Source of the DNA: Maritimibacter fusiformis
GTDB lineage: Bacteria > Pseudomonadota > Alphaproteobacteria > Rhodobacterales > Rhodobacteraceae
Length of the DNA: 64,000 bases
Assembly (NCBI RefSeq): GCF_008086115.1
Contig: NZ_VSIY01000004.1
Coordinates: forward strand, 434,001-498,000
Direction: 5' to 3'
This document shows positions 8,038-16,155 of the stretch, piece after piece (position 1 is the first letter of the stretch; every line of letters begins with the position of its first letter). The notes beneath the pieces were generated by a model. That model was not told the origin of the DNA. It saw only the letters and a list, made by a program, of their open reading frames with translations, and did not search any database. The position numbers were made by a program, and so were the translations under genes.

Positions 8038-8730
8038 ATGAAACCCTATCAACCGACGAAAGAGGCCGAGGCACTGGGCGATGACCTGCCGCAGGACGGC
8101 CTTGGCCAGAAGGGCGCGACGACGCGCGGCAGGCTGATGGAGGCGGCGCGGCGGCTCTTGACCGAACGCTCGGCCATCGGGCTGACCTCGGCGGCCATCG
8201 CGCAGGGCGCGGGCGTGTCGGCGGCGAGTTTCTACAACTACTTCGTCAACGTCGAGGCGATCATCCATGCCCTGTGCCTCGAGGCCGGGGCCGAGACCGG
8301 GCCGATCCGCGACGCCATCGCGCCGCGCGACGGAGATGATCCCCGCGCCATCGCGGGCCGTTTCGTCGCCGCCTACAGCGCCCATTGGAGCCGCTTTCGC
8401 CCGGTCCTGTCGGTGCGCAACATGGAGGCCGAGCGCGGCAACATCGCCTTCCAGCTTCTGCGCCGCAGCTTTTTCCACGCGATGATCGACATCCTTCTGG
8501 ATGCTGCCCTGGCCCTGCGACCTGCCGACGGGGACGGGGAAATCGAGGTGCGAAGCGGCCGCATCGCGGTGGCGGTGGCGGCGATCGAGCGGCTGGGACC
8601 GGCGGCGGGGCTGTATCTGGATGAACCCAACCCCTACCGGCGCTTTGCCCCCGATCTTCTGGCGGGCGCGCAGGTCGATCTGCTGGCGGCGGCACTTGGG
8701 GGCGACGTGATGGGAGGACGCGATGACTGA
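8038..8730 (+). CDS. TetR-family transcriptional regulator
   Basis: 230 residues with an N-terminal TetR helix-turn-helix (about residues 28-75: TTRGRLMEAARRLL, then LTSAAIAQGAGVSAASFYNY) and a helical ligand-binding C-terminus. It lies inside the catabolic operon, 13 bases after the MaoC gene and overlapping the enoyl-CoA hydratase start by 8 bases, so it is probably co-transcribed and senses an acyl-CoA or related intermediate. The repeated 15-bp palindrome at 13881-13963 has the size and symmetry of a TetR operator and is a reasonable candidate target; no copy is seen directly before this gene. Confidence 0.88.
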   Translation: MKPYQPTKEAEALGDDLPQDGLGQKGATTRGRLMEAARRLLTERSAIGLTSAAIAQGAGVSAASFYNYFVNVEAIIHALCLEAGAETGPIRDAIAPRDGDDPRAIAGRFVAAYSAHWSRFRPVLSVRNMEAERGNIAFQLLRRSFFHAMIDILLDAALALRPADGDGEIEVRSGRIAVAVAAIERLGPAAGLYLDEPNPYRRFAPDLLAGAQVDLLAAALGGDVMGGRDD

Positions 8731-9532
8731 CACCGCACCGGATGAGATCGTCGACGGTCTGGGCGAGCGGCGCGACGGCGCGACGGTGATACTGACGCTG
8801 ACCAACCCGGAGCGGCGCAATGCCTTCTATCCCGAGATGCGGCGGCGCATGGTGGCGCGGCTGGGCGCGGCCCATGCCGATCCCGAGGTCCGCGCGGTGG
8901 TGCTGACCGGGGCCGGGGGGCATTTCTGCACCGGCGCCGATCTGTCGCGCATCAAGCCTTCCGCCACCCCGCCGACCACCTTGCAGACCCGCGAACTGAT
9001 GAAGGAATCGCTGCAGGCCTTTCGCGCCATCGCCACCGGCAGCAAGCCGGTGATCGCGGCGGTCGAGGGGGACGCCTTCGGCGCGGGATGTTCGTTTGCG
9101 CTGGCCTGCGACTTCGTGGTGGCGGCGCGCGGCGCGCGCTTTGGGCTGACCTTTGCCAGGATGGGCCTGCTGCCCGACATGGGCATGATGCATTCGCTGT
9201 CCGAACGCGTCGGACGGGTGCGCGCGCGCCAGATGATGATGCTGGGCGAGGTCGTGGACGGGGCGGAGGCGGCCGGGATCGGGATCGCCGACAGACTGGC
9301 CGAGACCGGTGCTGCGCTGACCGATGCGCTGGCGCTGGCGGCCCGCATCGAGGACAGCGCGCCGCTGTCGGTGGCGATGATCAAGGCGGTGCTCGCCTCG
9401 GACCGGCGCGGCGTCGAGGCGATGATCGGAACCGAGCTTGACCTCGTGCCGGTGCTGGCCGCCAGCGCCGATTTCCGCGAGGGCATCGCGGCCTTCCGCG
9501 AGAAACGCAAACCACGGTTCACGGGGGGGTGA
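8723..9532 (+). CDS. Enoyl-CoA hydratase/isomerase family protein
   Basis: 269-residue crotonase-fold protein. The two oxyanion-hole regions are clear: GAGGHFCTGADLSRI and EGDAFGAGCSFALACDFVVA. In the position of the second catalytic Glu of classical hydratases it reads LPDMGMMHSL, so the reaction (hydration, isomerisation or C-C hydrolysis) is not certain. Start ATG 8723 overlaps the TetR gene; the stop overlaps the following CoA-transferase region. Part of the same CoA-thioester degradation cluster. Confidence 0.87.
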   Translation: MTDTAPDEIVDGLGERRDGATVILTLTNPERRNAFYPEMRRRMVARLGAAHADPEVRAVVLTGAGGHFCTGADLSRIKPSATPPTTLQTRELMKESLQAFRAIATGSKPVIAAVEGDAFGAGCSFALACDFVVAARGARFGLTFARMGLLPDMGMMHSLSERVGRVRARQMMMLGEVVDGAEAAGIGIADRLAETGAALTDALALAARIEDSAPLSVAMIKAVLASDRRGVEAMIGTELDLVPVLAASADFREGIAAFREKRKPRFTGG

Positions 9533-9534
9533 CG

Positions 9535-10779
9535 ATGGCAGACAGGCAGGGCGGCGCACTCGCCGGTATCCGCGTTCTCGACCTTGGCCGGGTGCTGGCC
9601 GCGCCCTGGGCGACGCAGCTTCTGGCCGACATGGGCGCCGAGGTGATCAAGGTCGAACGCCCCGGCACCGGCGATCTGTCGCGCAGTTACGGCACGGTGG
9701 CCGTGACGGACGCCGAGGGCAATCGGACGCGCGAAACCTCGTTCTGGGTCTGCGCCAACCGAAACAAGAAGTCGATCACCGTCGACCTGTCGAAACCCGA
9801 GGGCCAGGCGCTGATCCGCGATCTGGCCGCCGAATGCGATGTGCTGATGGAGAACTTCATCGCCGGAACCACCCGGCGGATGGGCATCGACTACGAGACC
9901 TTGCGCAAGATCAACCCGCGCCTCGTCTATTGCTCGCTCACCGGCTATGGGCAGGACGGGCCCTATGCTTCGCGCGGCGGCTACGACGCGGTGTTCCAGG
10001 CGCAGAGCGGGCTGATGAACATCACCGGCATCGAGGACGGCAAGCCCGGCGCCGGGCCGATGAAGACCGGGCCGAGCCTGATGGACGTGATGGCGGGCAT
10101 GAACGCGGCGGTCGGCATCCTTGGCGCGCTGAGCTACCGCGACCGGGTGTCGGGCGAAGGGCAGTTCGTCGATGTGGCGATGCTGGACACCGCGATCGCC
10201 TGCCAGTCGCACGCGGTGGCGGAATACCTGATGAGCGGCAAGGTCCCGATGCGGCGCGGCAATGCCGGCAATGGCGGCGGGCCGGCCGAGGTTTTCGCCT
10301 GCGCCGACCGGCTGATCTATATCTCGGCGGGGAACGACTACAATTACGTCGATCTGTGCAAGGTGCTGGGGGTGCCGGACATGGGCACCGACCCCAAGTT
10401 CCTGACCCTGCGCGACCGCTGGGAGAACCGCGCCGAACTGACCGAGCGTCTGGCCGCCCGGATCGCCACCTGGAACGGCGACGACCTGCTGGCCGCCTTG
10501 GTCGAGGCGCGGGTGCCTGCCTCGCTGGTGATGGACTACGATGACGTGTTTTCCGACCCGCAGGTGGTGCATCGCGGCATCCGGGTCGAGATGGAACATC
10601 CGCTGGCGGCCAGCGGCACGGTGCCCGGCATCGCCTTTCCGGTGCGCTTGTCGGAAACGCCGGTCGAGGCCTATTCCCACCCGCCCCTGCTGGGCGAGCA
10701 TTCAGAATATGTTTTGCGCGACATACTCGGAATGAACGATGCCTCGATTGAAAAACTGCGCGCGAATCAAGTCGTATGA
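9535..10779 (+). CDS. CaiB/BaiF family (class III) CoA transferase
   Basis: About 414 residues. Family landmarks are the opening IRVLDLGRVLAAPWATQLLA, GAEVIKVERPGTGD, the KKSITVDLSKPEG region, and GPSLMDVMAGMNAA with Asp at about residue 184, the position of the Asp that forms the covalent acyl intermediate in class III CoA transferases. Such enzymes activate a carboxylic acid by moving CoA from another thioester. ATG 9535, preceded by a G-run and overlapping the upstream stop region, is preferred to GTG 9529. BaiF-like enzymes act on bile-acid CoA esters, but homology alone does not fix the substrate. Confidence 0.9.
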   Translation: MADRQGGALAGIRVLDLGRVLAAPWATQLLADMGAEVIKVERPGTGDLSRSYGTVAVTDAEGNRTRETSFWVCANRNKKSITVDLSKPEGQALIRDLAAECDVLMENFIAGTTRRMGIDYETLRKINPRLVYCSLTGYGQDGPYASRGGYDAVFQAQSGLMNITGIEDGKPGAGPMKTGPSLMDVMAGMNAAVGILGALSYRDRVSGEGQFVDVAMLDTAIACQSHAVAEYLMSGKVPMRRGNAGNGGGPAEVFACADRLIYISAGNDYNYVDLCKVLGVPDMGTDPKFLTLRDRWENRAELTERLAARIATWNGDDLLAALVEARVPASLVMDYDDVFSDPQVVHRGIRVEMEHPLAASGTVPGIAFPVRLSETPVEAYSHPPLLGEHSEYVLRDILGMNDASIEKLRANQVV

Positions 10780-10786
10780 TTCGCGC
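10760..10786 (+). other. Perfect hairpin over the CoA-transferase stop codon
   Basis: GCGCGAATCA (10760-10769) pairs with TGATTCGCGC (10777-10786) around a 7-base loop. The stop codon lies in the second arm. No T-run follows. It may attenuate or stabilise the transcript before dctP. Confidence 0.4.
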
Positions 10787-10868
10787 GGCGTGAATTGGAC
10801 AGGCTTTTGGCGCTGTTCACCCGGAGGCGAGGAGGCGTGAGCCGGGTTTTTGTCAGTTGAATCTGCCC

Positions 10869-10883
10869 GACACAAGACGTGTC
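10869..10883. promoter_or_regulatory. Inverted repeat just upstream of dctP
   Basis: GACAC-AAGAC-GTGTC is a perfect 5+5+5 inverted repeat 8 bases before the dctP ribosome site. It has operator geometry but could be a leader hairpin. Its sequence differs from the palindromes at 13881-13963. Confidence 0.25.
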
Positions 10884-10903
10884 CCAACGAGGAGGAGACC
10901 AAG

Positions 10904-12049
10904 ATGCAAGAACCGAGATTTTCGAATATGGCCAAACGGGTCAGGCAGGGTGCCACCCTTGCCGCCGCCCTTGCGGTCGGTGCCGCGATTGCCGGACCGG
11001 CGCAGGCCCAAACCAAGCTGTTGATGGGGTATTACTCCTCGTCGACCGCGGCCAACGCGGCCGAGGGCTTCATCCCGTGGCTGGAAAGCGTCGAAGAGAT
11101 GAGCGAAGGCCGCATCGAGACCGAGTTCGTCGGCGGCGGAGCCATCGTCAAGACCTCGACCTCGCTGTTCGCGCTGCGCGACGGCATGGTCGACCTGACC
11201 AACGTCTACACTCCTGCCAACCCCAAGGAACTGCCGGTCGCCACGCTTCTGGGCGATCTCAGCGCGCTGATGAACAACGACAAGGCGGCGGCGGGCGCGT
11301 TGGCGCAGCTTCAGCATTTCGAATGCCCCGACTGCGTTGCCGAATATGACAGCTGGAACACCAAGCTGATCAGCTCCTGGGCCACGCCGCCGTATCAGCT
11401 GCTTTGCGCCACGCCGATCGAATCGGCGGACGATTTCGCCGGCAAGCGCATCCGCACCACCGGCCACCTGACCGGAATCGCGACCGGCCTGGGCGCAACG
11501 CCGGTCAATATCTCGCTGACCGAGGTCTATGAATCGCTACAACGCGGTCTGGTCGATTGCACCTTCGGTCAGTTCGTTTGGCTCGACGACTACTCGCTGG
11601 CCGAGCAGGCGAAATTCCTGCTGACCCCGAACGCCGGTGTCGTGCCGGCCCAGCTTTGGGTCGGGATCAACAAGGACACCTGGAACAAGCTGTCCGAAGA
11701 AGACCGCCAGATCCTGTTCGATGCGACCCCGGCGGCGGTTGCGCGGGTGACCTTCAACTATGACAGCGGCGCGAAAGAGGCGATTGCCAGCGCGGTCGAG
11801 AACGGCGCGATCTACAACGAGCCGCAGGACTGGCTGACCGAGGCCGTCGCCGCCGCCACCACCACCGTGCGTGACGATGCGGTCGCCCGTGCCGAGGGCA
11901 GCGGTGTCGCCAACGCCGCCGCCATCGCCGACCGCTTCCTGGAGATCTACGCCGAGTGGGAAGAAAAGGTGAAGGACATCGAGACCCAGGAAGAGTTCGC
12001 ACAACTCCTGGCCGACGAGGTCTATTCCAAGGTCGACGTGAGCCAGTAG
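10904..12049 (+). CDS. dctP: TRAP transporter substrate-binding protein (DctP)
   Basis: 381-residue periplasmic binding protein. ATG 10904 follows GAGGAGGAG; the first ~35 residues form a Sec signal peptide (basic MQEPRFSNMAKRVRQG, hydrophobic AAALAVGAAIAGPA, cleavage near AQA). Mature landmarks are GKRIRTTGHL, with the Arg that usually salt-bridges the substrate carboxylate, and YESLQRGLVDCTFGQF. It delivers substrate to the DctQM permease, presumably the pair at 3248-5122, the only TRAP permease seen here. A minus-strand operon converges on it from the right, with a terminator between. Confidence 0.9.
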   Translation: MQEPRFSNMAKRVRQGATLAAALAVGAAIAGPAQAQTKLLMGYYSSSTAANAAEGFIPWLESVEEMSEGRIETEFVGGGAIVKTSTSLFALRDGMVDLTNVYTPANPKELPVATLLGDLSALMNNDKAAAGALAQLQHFECPDCVAEYDSWNTKLISSWATPPYQLLCATPIESADDFAGKRIRTTGHLTGIATGLGATPVNISLTEVYESLQRGLVDCTFGQFVWLDDYSLAEQAKFLLTPNAGVVPAQLWVGINKDTWNKLSEEDRQILFDATPAAVARVTFNYDSGAKEAIASAVENGAIYNEPQDWLTEAVAAATTTVRDDAVARAEGSGVANAAAIADRFLEIYAEWEEKVKDIETQEEFAQLLADEVYSKVDVSQ

Positions 12050-12077
12050 GGCGCCGCGCGCTCTGCGCACATGAAAA

Positions 12078-12103
12078 ATCCGTGGCCGGAAACGGCCACG
12101 GAT
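12078..12103 (-). terminator. Intrinsic terminator between dctP and the convergent thiolase-like gene
   Basis: ATCCGTGGCCG and CGGCCACGGAT form an 11-bp perfect stem around GAAA. On the minus strand the stem is followed by TTTT, so it terminates the minus-strand operon ending at 12170. It may also slow transcripts from dctP. Confidence 0.75.
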
Positions 12104-12169
12104 CACCGATCACCCCGCTGGCCTGCCCTAAACAGGACGCTTCGGGCAGACCCTCTCAAAGCCCGGTGA

Positions 12170-13324
12170 TCACCGAAGGACGATTGCGCTGGTCGGCACG
12201 CCTTCGCTTGAACACACGAACGCGCTGTCCACGTCGTCCACCTGCGCCGTCGAGGTGCCCCGCACCTGGCGAACCGCTTCGGAGATGAGGTTGAAGCCAT
12301 GGATATAGGCCTCCGACAGACTTCCCCCGGCGGTGTTCAGCGGCAGTTTCCCGCTCGGACCGATCTCGCCCCGGCGCACGAAATCCGCCGCCTCGCCGCG
12401 CTCGCAGAACCCGAACCCCTCCAGCGACCACAGCACCTCCGGCGTGAAGGCGTCGTAGATCTGCGCGACCTTCACGTCGCCGGGCTGGATATCGCTGTCG
12501 CGCCACAGCCGCGTGGCCGCCGCGTAGGTTTGCAGCCGGTAGGGGTCGTCGAGGTTGTAGTTCGCCATCAGCGACGAGCCCGGCGTGATGCCTTGCGCGA
12601 AGGCGTGCACATAGGCCGGCTTGGTCGGGCAGTCCTTCGCCCGCTCTGCCGAGACCAGCACGAAGGCCACCGCGCCGTCGGTTTCAAGGCAGCAGTCGAA
12701 CAGGCACAAGGGCTCCGAGATCCAGCGCGCGCCCAGATATTGTTCCATCGTCAGGGTCTTGGCCTGCATCATGGCGCGCGGGTTCTGGTTGGCATTGGCC
12801 CGGAAGGTCAGCGCGATCCGGCCCAGGTCTTCGCGGGTGGCGCCGAAATCGTGCATGTAGCGCCGCGCCATCGGTGCGATGTCGTCGACCGGGCGGATCA
12901 TGCCGAAGGGCCGCAGCCAGGCCTCGTAATCGGTGACCTCCTGCGCGGTCTTGCCCCAGACCCGGCTGGCCCGGCCGCTGCGTTTGCGCGACCGCCAGAC
13001 CACCACCACCTTGGCCTGCCCGGTGGCAATCGCCATCGCCGCTTGACCGACCGTGCCGCAGCCGCCGCCGCCGCCCGCCGGGATGCGCGAAAAGAAGGTG
13101 ATGTCGCCGAAACCCATGGTGTCGGCAAGGTCTTCCTCATGCGTCGCCTCCATGTTCGAGCACGACAGCCCGTCAACCTCGTGGGCCGCGATGCCGGCCT
13201 CGTCCAGCGCGGTGCGGATGGCGCGGCAGGCCAGTTCCATCTCGCTGCCGGCAAGACCCTTGCCGAACTCGGTCTCACCCATGCCGACGATGGCGACGCG
13301 GTCCTTGATGGTGAGCGTGCTCAT
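12170..13324 (-). CDS. Thiolase-like protein, Ltp/SCPx type (second copy)
   Basis: 384 residues, same family and length as the protein at 5995-7149 but clearly diverged. N-terminus DRVAIVGMGETEFGKG; central SRIPAGGGGGCGTVGQAAM in the nucleophile region, where my manual alignment puts Gly at the usual Cys position (Cys89 is a few residues later). QIYDAFTPEVLWSLEGFGFC is typical of this branch. Downstream, overlapping by four bases, it follows its DUF35 partner on the minus strand. The pair forms a two-gene operon divergent from the ADP-forming CoA ligase operon. Retro-aldolase or thiolase activity on an acyl-CoA side chain is inferred. Confidence 0.8.
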   Translation of the reverse strand: MSTLTIKDRVAIVGMGETEFGKGLAGSEMELACRAIRTALDEAGIAAHEVDGLSCSNMEATHEEDLADTMGFGDITFFSRIPAGGGGGCGTVGQAAMAIATGQAKVVVVWRSRKRSGRASRVWGKTAQEVTDYEAWLRPFGMIRPVDDIAPMARRYMHDFGATREDLGRIALTFRANANQNPRAMMQAKTLTMEQYLGARWISEPLCLFDCCLETDGAVAFVLVSAERAKDCPTKPAYVHAFAQGITPGSSLMANYNLDDPYRLQTYAAATRLWRDSDIQPGDVKVAQIYDAFTPEVLWSLEGFGFCERGEAADFVRRGEIGPSGKLPLNTAGGSLSEAYIHGFNLISEAVRQVRGTSTAQVDDVDSAFVCSSEGVPTSAIVLR

Positions 13325-13779
13325 TGCACCACCTCCGATTGCGTGGCGGGTATCCAGACCGGCAGCGTGACCTCGTCGGTCACCGGGCGAAACGCGACGG
13401 TGACTTCATCGCCGATGGCCACCGCATCCTGCGGCACCGAGTTGATCGCGGCCTTGGCCGAGGTGGCGAGGTTGCCGACCATGCGCAGATGCGGGGCATC
13501 GGCAAGTTCGATCACCGCGAAGACATACGGCACCAGGTCGGCAAAGGCCGGCAGCGTCGGCGCATGCGCCACGCCATACGACCAGACGCGCCCGCGCCCG
13601 GACACTTCGTGCCAGCCCATCGCAAAACTGCCGCAGGTGCAGGCCGGGCGCGGCGGAAAGCGCATCTTGCCGCAATCGCCGCAGCGCTGCACCACCAGCC
13701 TGCGCTCGCGCGCCGCCGCCCAGAACCCGGCGGTGTCCGGGTCGTCGGTGGCGGGAATCACGATATCCTTATTCTCCAT
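13321..13779 (-). CDS. DUF35 OB-fold/zinc-ribbon protein (second copy)
   Basis: 152 residues from ATG 13779, chosen because AAAGGAGAGG lies just upstream; the frame stays open further 5' but that stretch is AT-rich leader. It contains a rubredoxin-like zinc ribbon with Cys33, Cys36, Cys47 and Cys49 (CGDCG and CTCG) and an OB-fold starting SGRGRVWSYG. The stop overlaps the thiolase-like ATG, so it is the partner of that protein. First gene of a minus-strand operon whose promoter region contains three 15-bp palindromes. Confidence 0.85.
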   Translation of the reverse strand: MENKDIVIPATDDPDTAGFWAAARERRLVVQRCGDCGKMRFPPRPACTCGSFAMGWHEVSGRGRVWSYGVAHAPTLPAFADLVPYVFAVIELADAPHLRMVGNLATSAKAAINSVPQDAVAIGDEVTVAFRPVTDEVTLPVWIPATQSEVVQ

Positions 13780-13880
13780 TCTTTCCTCTCCTTTGTTTGG
13801 GGACAGTTTAACCCAAGACAAATAAAACTTCATGCGATATATCGAAAAGGAATCAAGAATTGTAAAACAGGGTCAAATAT

Positions 13881-13963
13881 CTGAACACCATTCAGAAAAT
13901 CGGAAACAGGTTATATTTCTGAATACCTTTCAGAGATTTCTTGAATAAATGAATGCTGTTCAG
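13881..13963. promoter_or_regulatory. Triple 15-bp palindromic operator in a divergent promoter
   Basis: CTGAACACCATTCAG (13881-13895), CTGAATACCTTTCAG (13919-13933) and ATGAATGCTGTTCAG (13949-13963) share CTGAA-N5-TTCAG, with one mismatch in the third. They lie in an AT-rich 219-base gap between the DUF35/thiolase operon (minus) and the CoA-ligase operon (plus). Centres are 38 and 30 bases apart. On the minus strand a TTGACC -35-like box overlaps the region just beyond copy 1. The arrangement suggests one regulator, perhaps the TetR protein at 8038-8730, controlling both directions. Confidence 0.7.
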
Positions 13964-13998
13964 GTTTTGCGAAAACGCCGGTAGGGGGAATATGGGAA

Positions 13999-16107
13999 AT
14001 GAATAAGGACAGCAGGCCCGGGTTTGTCGACGTGGCGGATTTGAACGGCCTGTTCAACCCCAGGGGCATCATCTTCGTCGGCAAGATCGACGAGCATCCA
14101 GACCAGATCAAGCGGGCGCACCGTTTCGGTCTGCCGATCTGCTACGTCAACCCCAAGCCGCGCCCGGCGCCTTCGGGCGATCCGGTCTTTGCGAGCCTCG
14201 CCGAAGTGCCCGAGGGCTATGACCTTGCCATCATCCGGGTGGCCGCGCCACGGGTGGCGGCGGCGGTCGAGGACTGTGCGCGCGGCGGCATCGACAAGAT
14301 GATCGTGTTCTCCAGCGGCTTCAGCGAGGCGGGCGAAGAGGGTCGCGCGCTGGAGGCCGGGCTAGACGAGGTGGTGCGCCGCACCGGCGTCGCGCTGATC
14401 GGGCCGAACACCGCCGAGAACGCGCTCGAGCCGATCCCGCTGCCCGAGGGGCATCGCGGCGGCAAGATCGGGCTGATCACCCACAGCGGCGGCCAGGGCC
14501 GGGCGATCATCGAGGGCACCGCCATCGGGGCCGGGTTCAGCCGCTGGGTGGCGCTGGGCAACGAGGTCGGCGTCGATCTGGCCGACATGATCAACTATTT
14601 CGCCCATGACCCCGACACCGCGGTGATCGCCGCCTATGTCGAGGGCATCAAGAACGGACCCAAGCTGCGCGCCGCGCTGGCGGCGGCGAACAAGGCCGAC
14701 AAGCCGGTGGTGATGCTCAAGATCGGGGCCAGCAAGAAGGGCGCGGAAATGGCCGCGTCGCATACCGGGCACCTGTCGGGGGCCGACGCGCCGGTCAACG
14801 GGCTTTTCGCCCAGCACGGCGTGGCCCGGGTGCAGGACATCGACGAGCTGGTCGAGGTCGCCAACCTGTTCGCCCACATGCCCAAAACCAGCGGCACGCG
14901 GTCGGTGATCTATTCCTATTCCGGGGCCAATGTCGCGATCATGTCCGAGGCCGCGGACGCCGCCGGCATCGACATCCCGGTGCTCGGCGCGGAAACGCAG
15001 GCCAAGCTGGCCGAGTTGATGCCGCCCAACCTGCGCCTGTCCAACCCGATCGACAACGGCGGCCAGTTCTCGATGCTGGAGCCGATGGAGGTGCGCACCC
15101 GGCTGCTCGACATCGCGATGGCCGATCCGGTCGCCGACCTGATGATCTTCGGGATCAGCGCCGCCGGGCCGACGCCGGGCAACGTGTTTTCCGAGGAATT
15201 GCTGGCCTGGGCGCCGACGGCGGACAAGCCGGTGCTGGCGGTCTATTCCTCGCCGCAATCCGAGGCGCAGTCGCTGAAAAACGCGGTGCGCTCTGGCGTG
15301 GCGGTGTTTCGGTCGTTTCGCGGGTGTTTCCAGGCGCTTGGCGCCTATGAACGCTACCAGGCGGCGCGCAAGACCTTCCGCGACCGCCCCGACCTGTCCG
15401 CCCCGATCGATGCCGAAGCACGCGCCGCGCTGGGCCGTCCCGGCGTGATGCCCGCCGGGGATGCGGCGCGGCTGCTCACCGGGGCCGGGATCGACATGGC
15501 GGGCGAGCGCCTGGCGGCGACGCGCGACGAGGCGGTCGCGGCGGCGGCGGCGCTGGGCTGGCCGGTGGCGATGAAACTCATGTCGCAGGCTTTCCCGCAC
15601 AAATCCGACGTCGGCCTCCTGATGCTCGACATCGAGGACGAGGGGGGCGCGGGGGCGGTCTATGATGAACTGATCGCGCGGGCCAAGGCCTTGGACCCGA
15701 AGGCGAAAATCGACGGGGTGCTGGTGCAGGAACAGGTCGGCGAGGGGGTCGAGATGATCGTCGGCCTGACCGAAGACCCGATCCTCGGCCCCAGCCTGAC
15801 CATCGGTGCGGGCGGCATCTATGCCGAGATCATGGCCGATGTCAGCGTGCGCCCGCTGCCGGTCGACGCCGCCGATATCGACGAGATGATCGACACGCTC
15901 AAGGTGGCGCGGCTGCTCGAGGGCGCGCGCGGTGCCGAACCGGCGGACAGAAAGGCGTTTGTCGATCTGGTGCTGAAGGTGGCGGCGCTGGCGCAATCGG
16001 CGGGCGGCGCCATCGCGGAGCTTGATCTCAACCCGGTGATCGTGCGGCCCGACCGGGCGGTTGCGGTGGACGCGCTGATCGTGGCCGCGCCCGGCCCCGA
16101 CAACTGA
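13999..16107 (+). CDS. ADP-forming acyl-CoA synthetase (alpha-beta fusion, CoA ligase/ATP-grasp)
   Basis: 702 residues. The N-terminal two thirds are CoA-binding and succinyl-CoA-ligase-like domains: PRGIIFVG near residue 21, LIGPNTAE, LITHSGGQG, and SHTGHLSGAD with His255 at the position of the phosphorylated catalytic His. The C-terminal ~230 residues form an ATP-grasp domain (PVAMKLMSQAFPHKSDVGLL, ELDLNPVIV). The protein would make an acyl-CoA from acid, ATP and CoA with release of ADP. It heads an operon with two acyl-CoA dehydrogenases, two MaoC-fold proteins and a racemase-like gene, so it is a good candidate for substrate activation. Confidence 0.88.
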   Translation: MNKDSRPGFVDVADLNGLFNPRGIIFVGKIDEHPDQIKRAHRFGLPICYVNPKPRPAPSGDPVFASLAEVPEGYDLAIIRVAAPRVAAAVEDCARGGIDKMIVFSSGFSEAGEEGRALEAGLDEVVRRTGVALIGPNTAENALEPIPLPEGHRGGKIGLITHSGGQGRAIIEGTAIGAGFSRWVALGNEVGVDLADMINYFAHDPDTAVIAAYVEGIKNGPKLRAALAAANKADKPVVMLKIGASKKGAEMAASHTGHLSGADAPVNGLFAQHGVARVQDIDELVEVANLFAHMPKTSGTRSVIYSYSGANVAIMSEAADAAGIDIPVLGAETQAKLAELMPPNLRLSNPIDNGGQFSMLEPMEVRTRLLDIAMADPVADLMIFGISAAGPTPGNVFSEELLAWAPTADKPVLAVYSSPQSEAQSLKNAVRSGVAVFRSFRGCFQALGAYERYQAARKTFRDRPDLSAPIDAEARAALGRPGVMPAGDAARLLTGAGIDMAGERLAATRDEAVAAAAALGWPVAMKLMSQAFPHKSDVGLLMLDIEDEGGAGAVYDELIARAKALDPKAKIDGVLVQEQVGEGVEMIVGLTEDPILGPSLTIGAGGIYAEIMADVSVRPLPVDAADIDEMIDTLKVARLLEGARGAEPADRKAFVDLVLKVAALAQSAGGAIAELDLNPVIVRPDRAVAVDALIVAAPGPDN

Positions 16108-16155
16108 AACCGACACCCGGAACTGACGCACAGGACGAATTTCAGGAGGACGACA

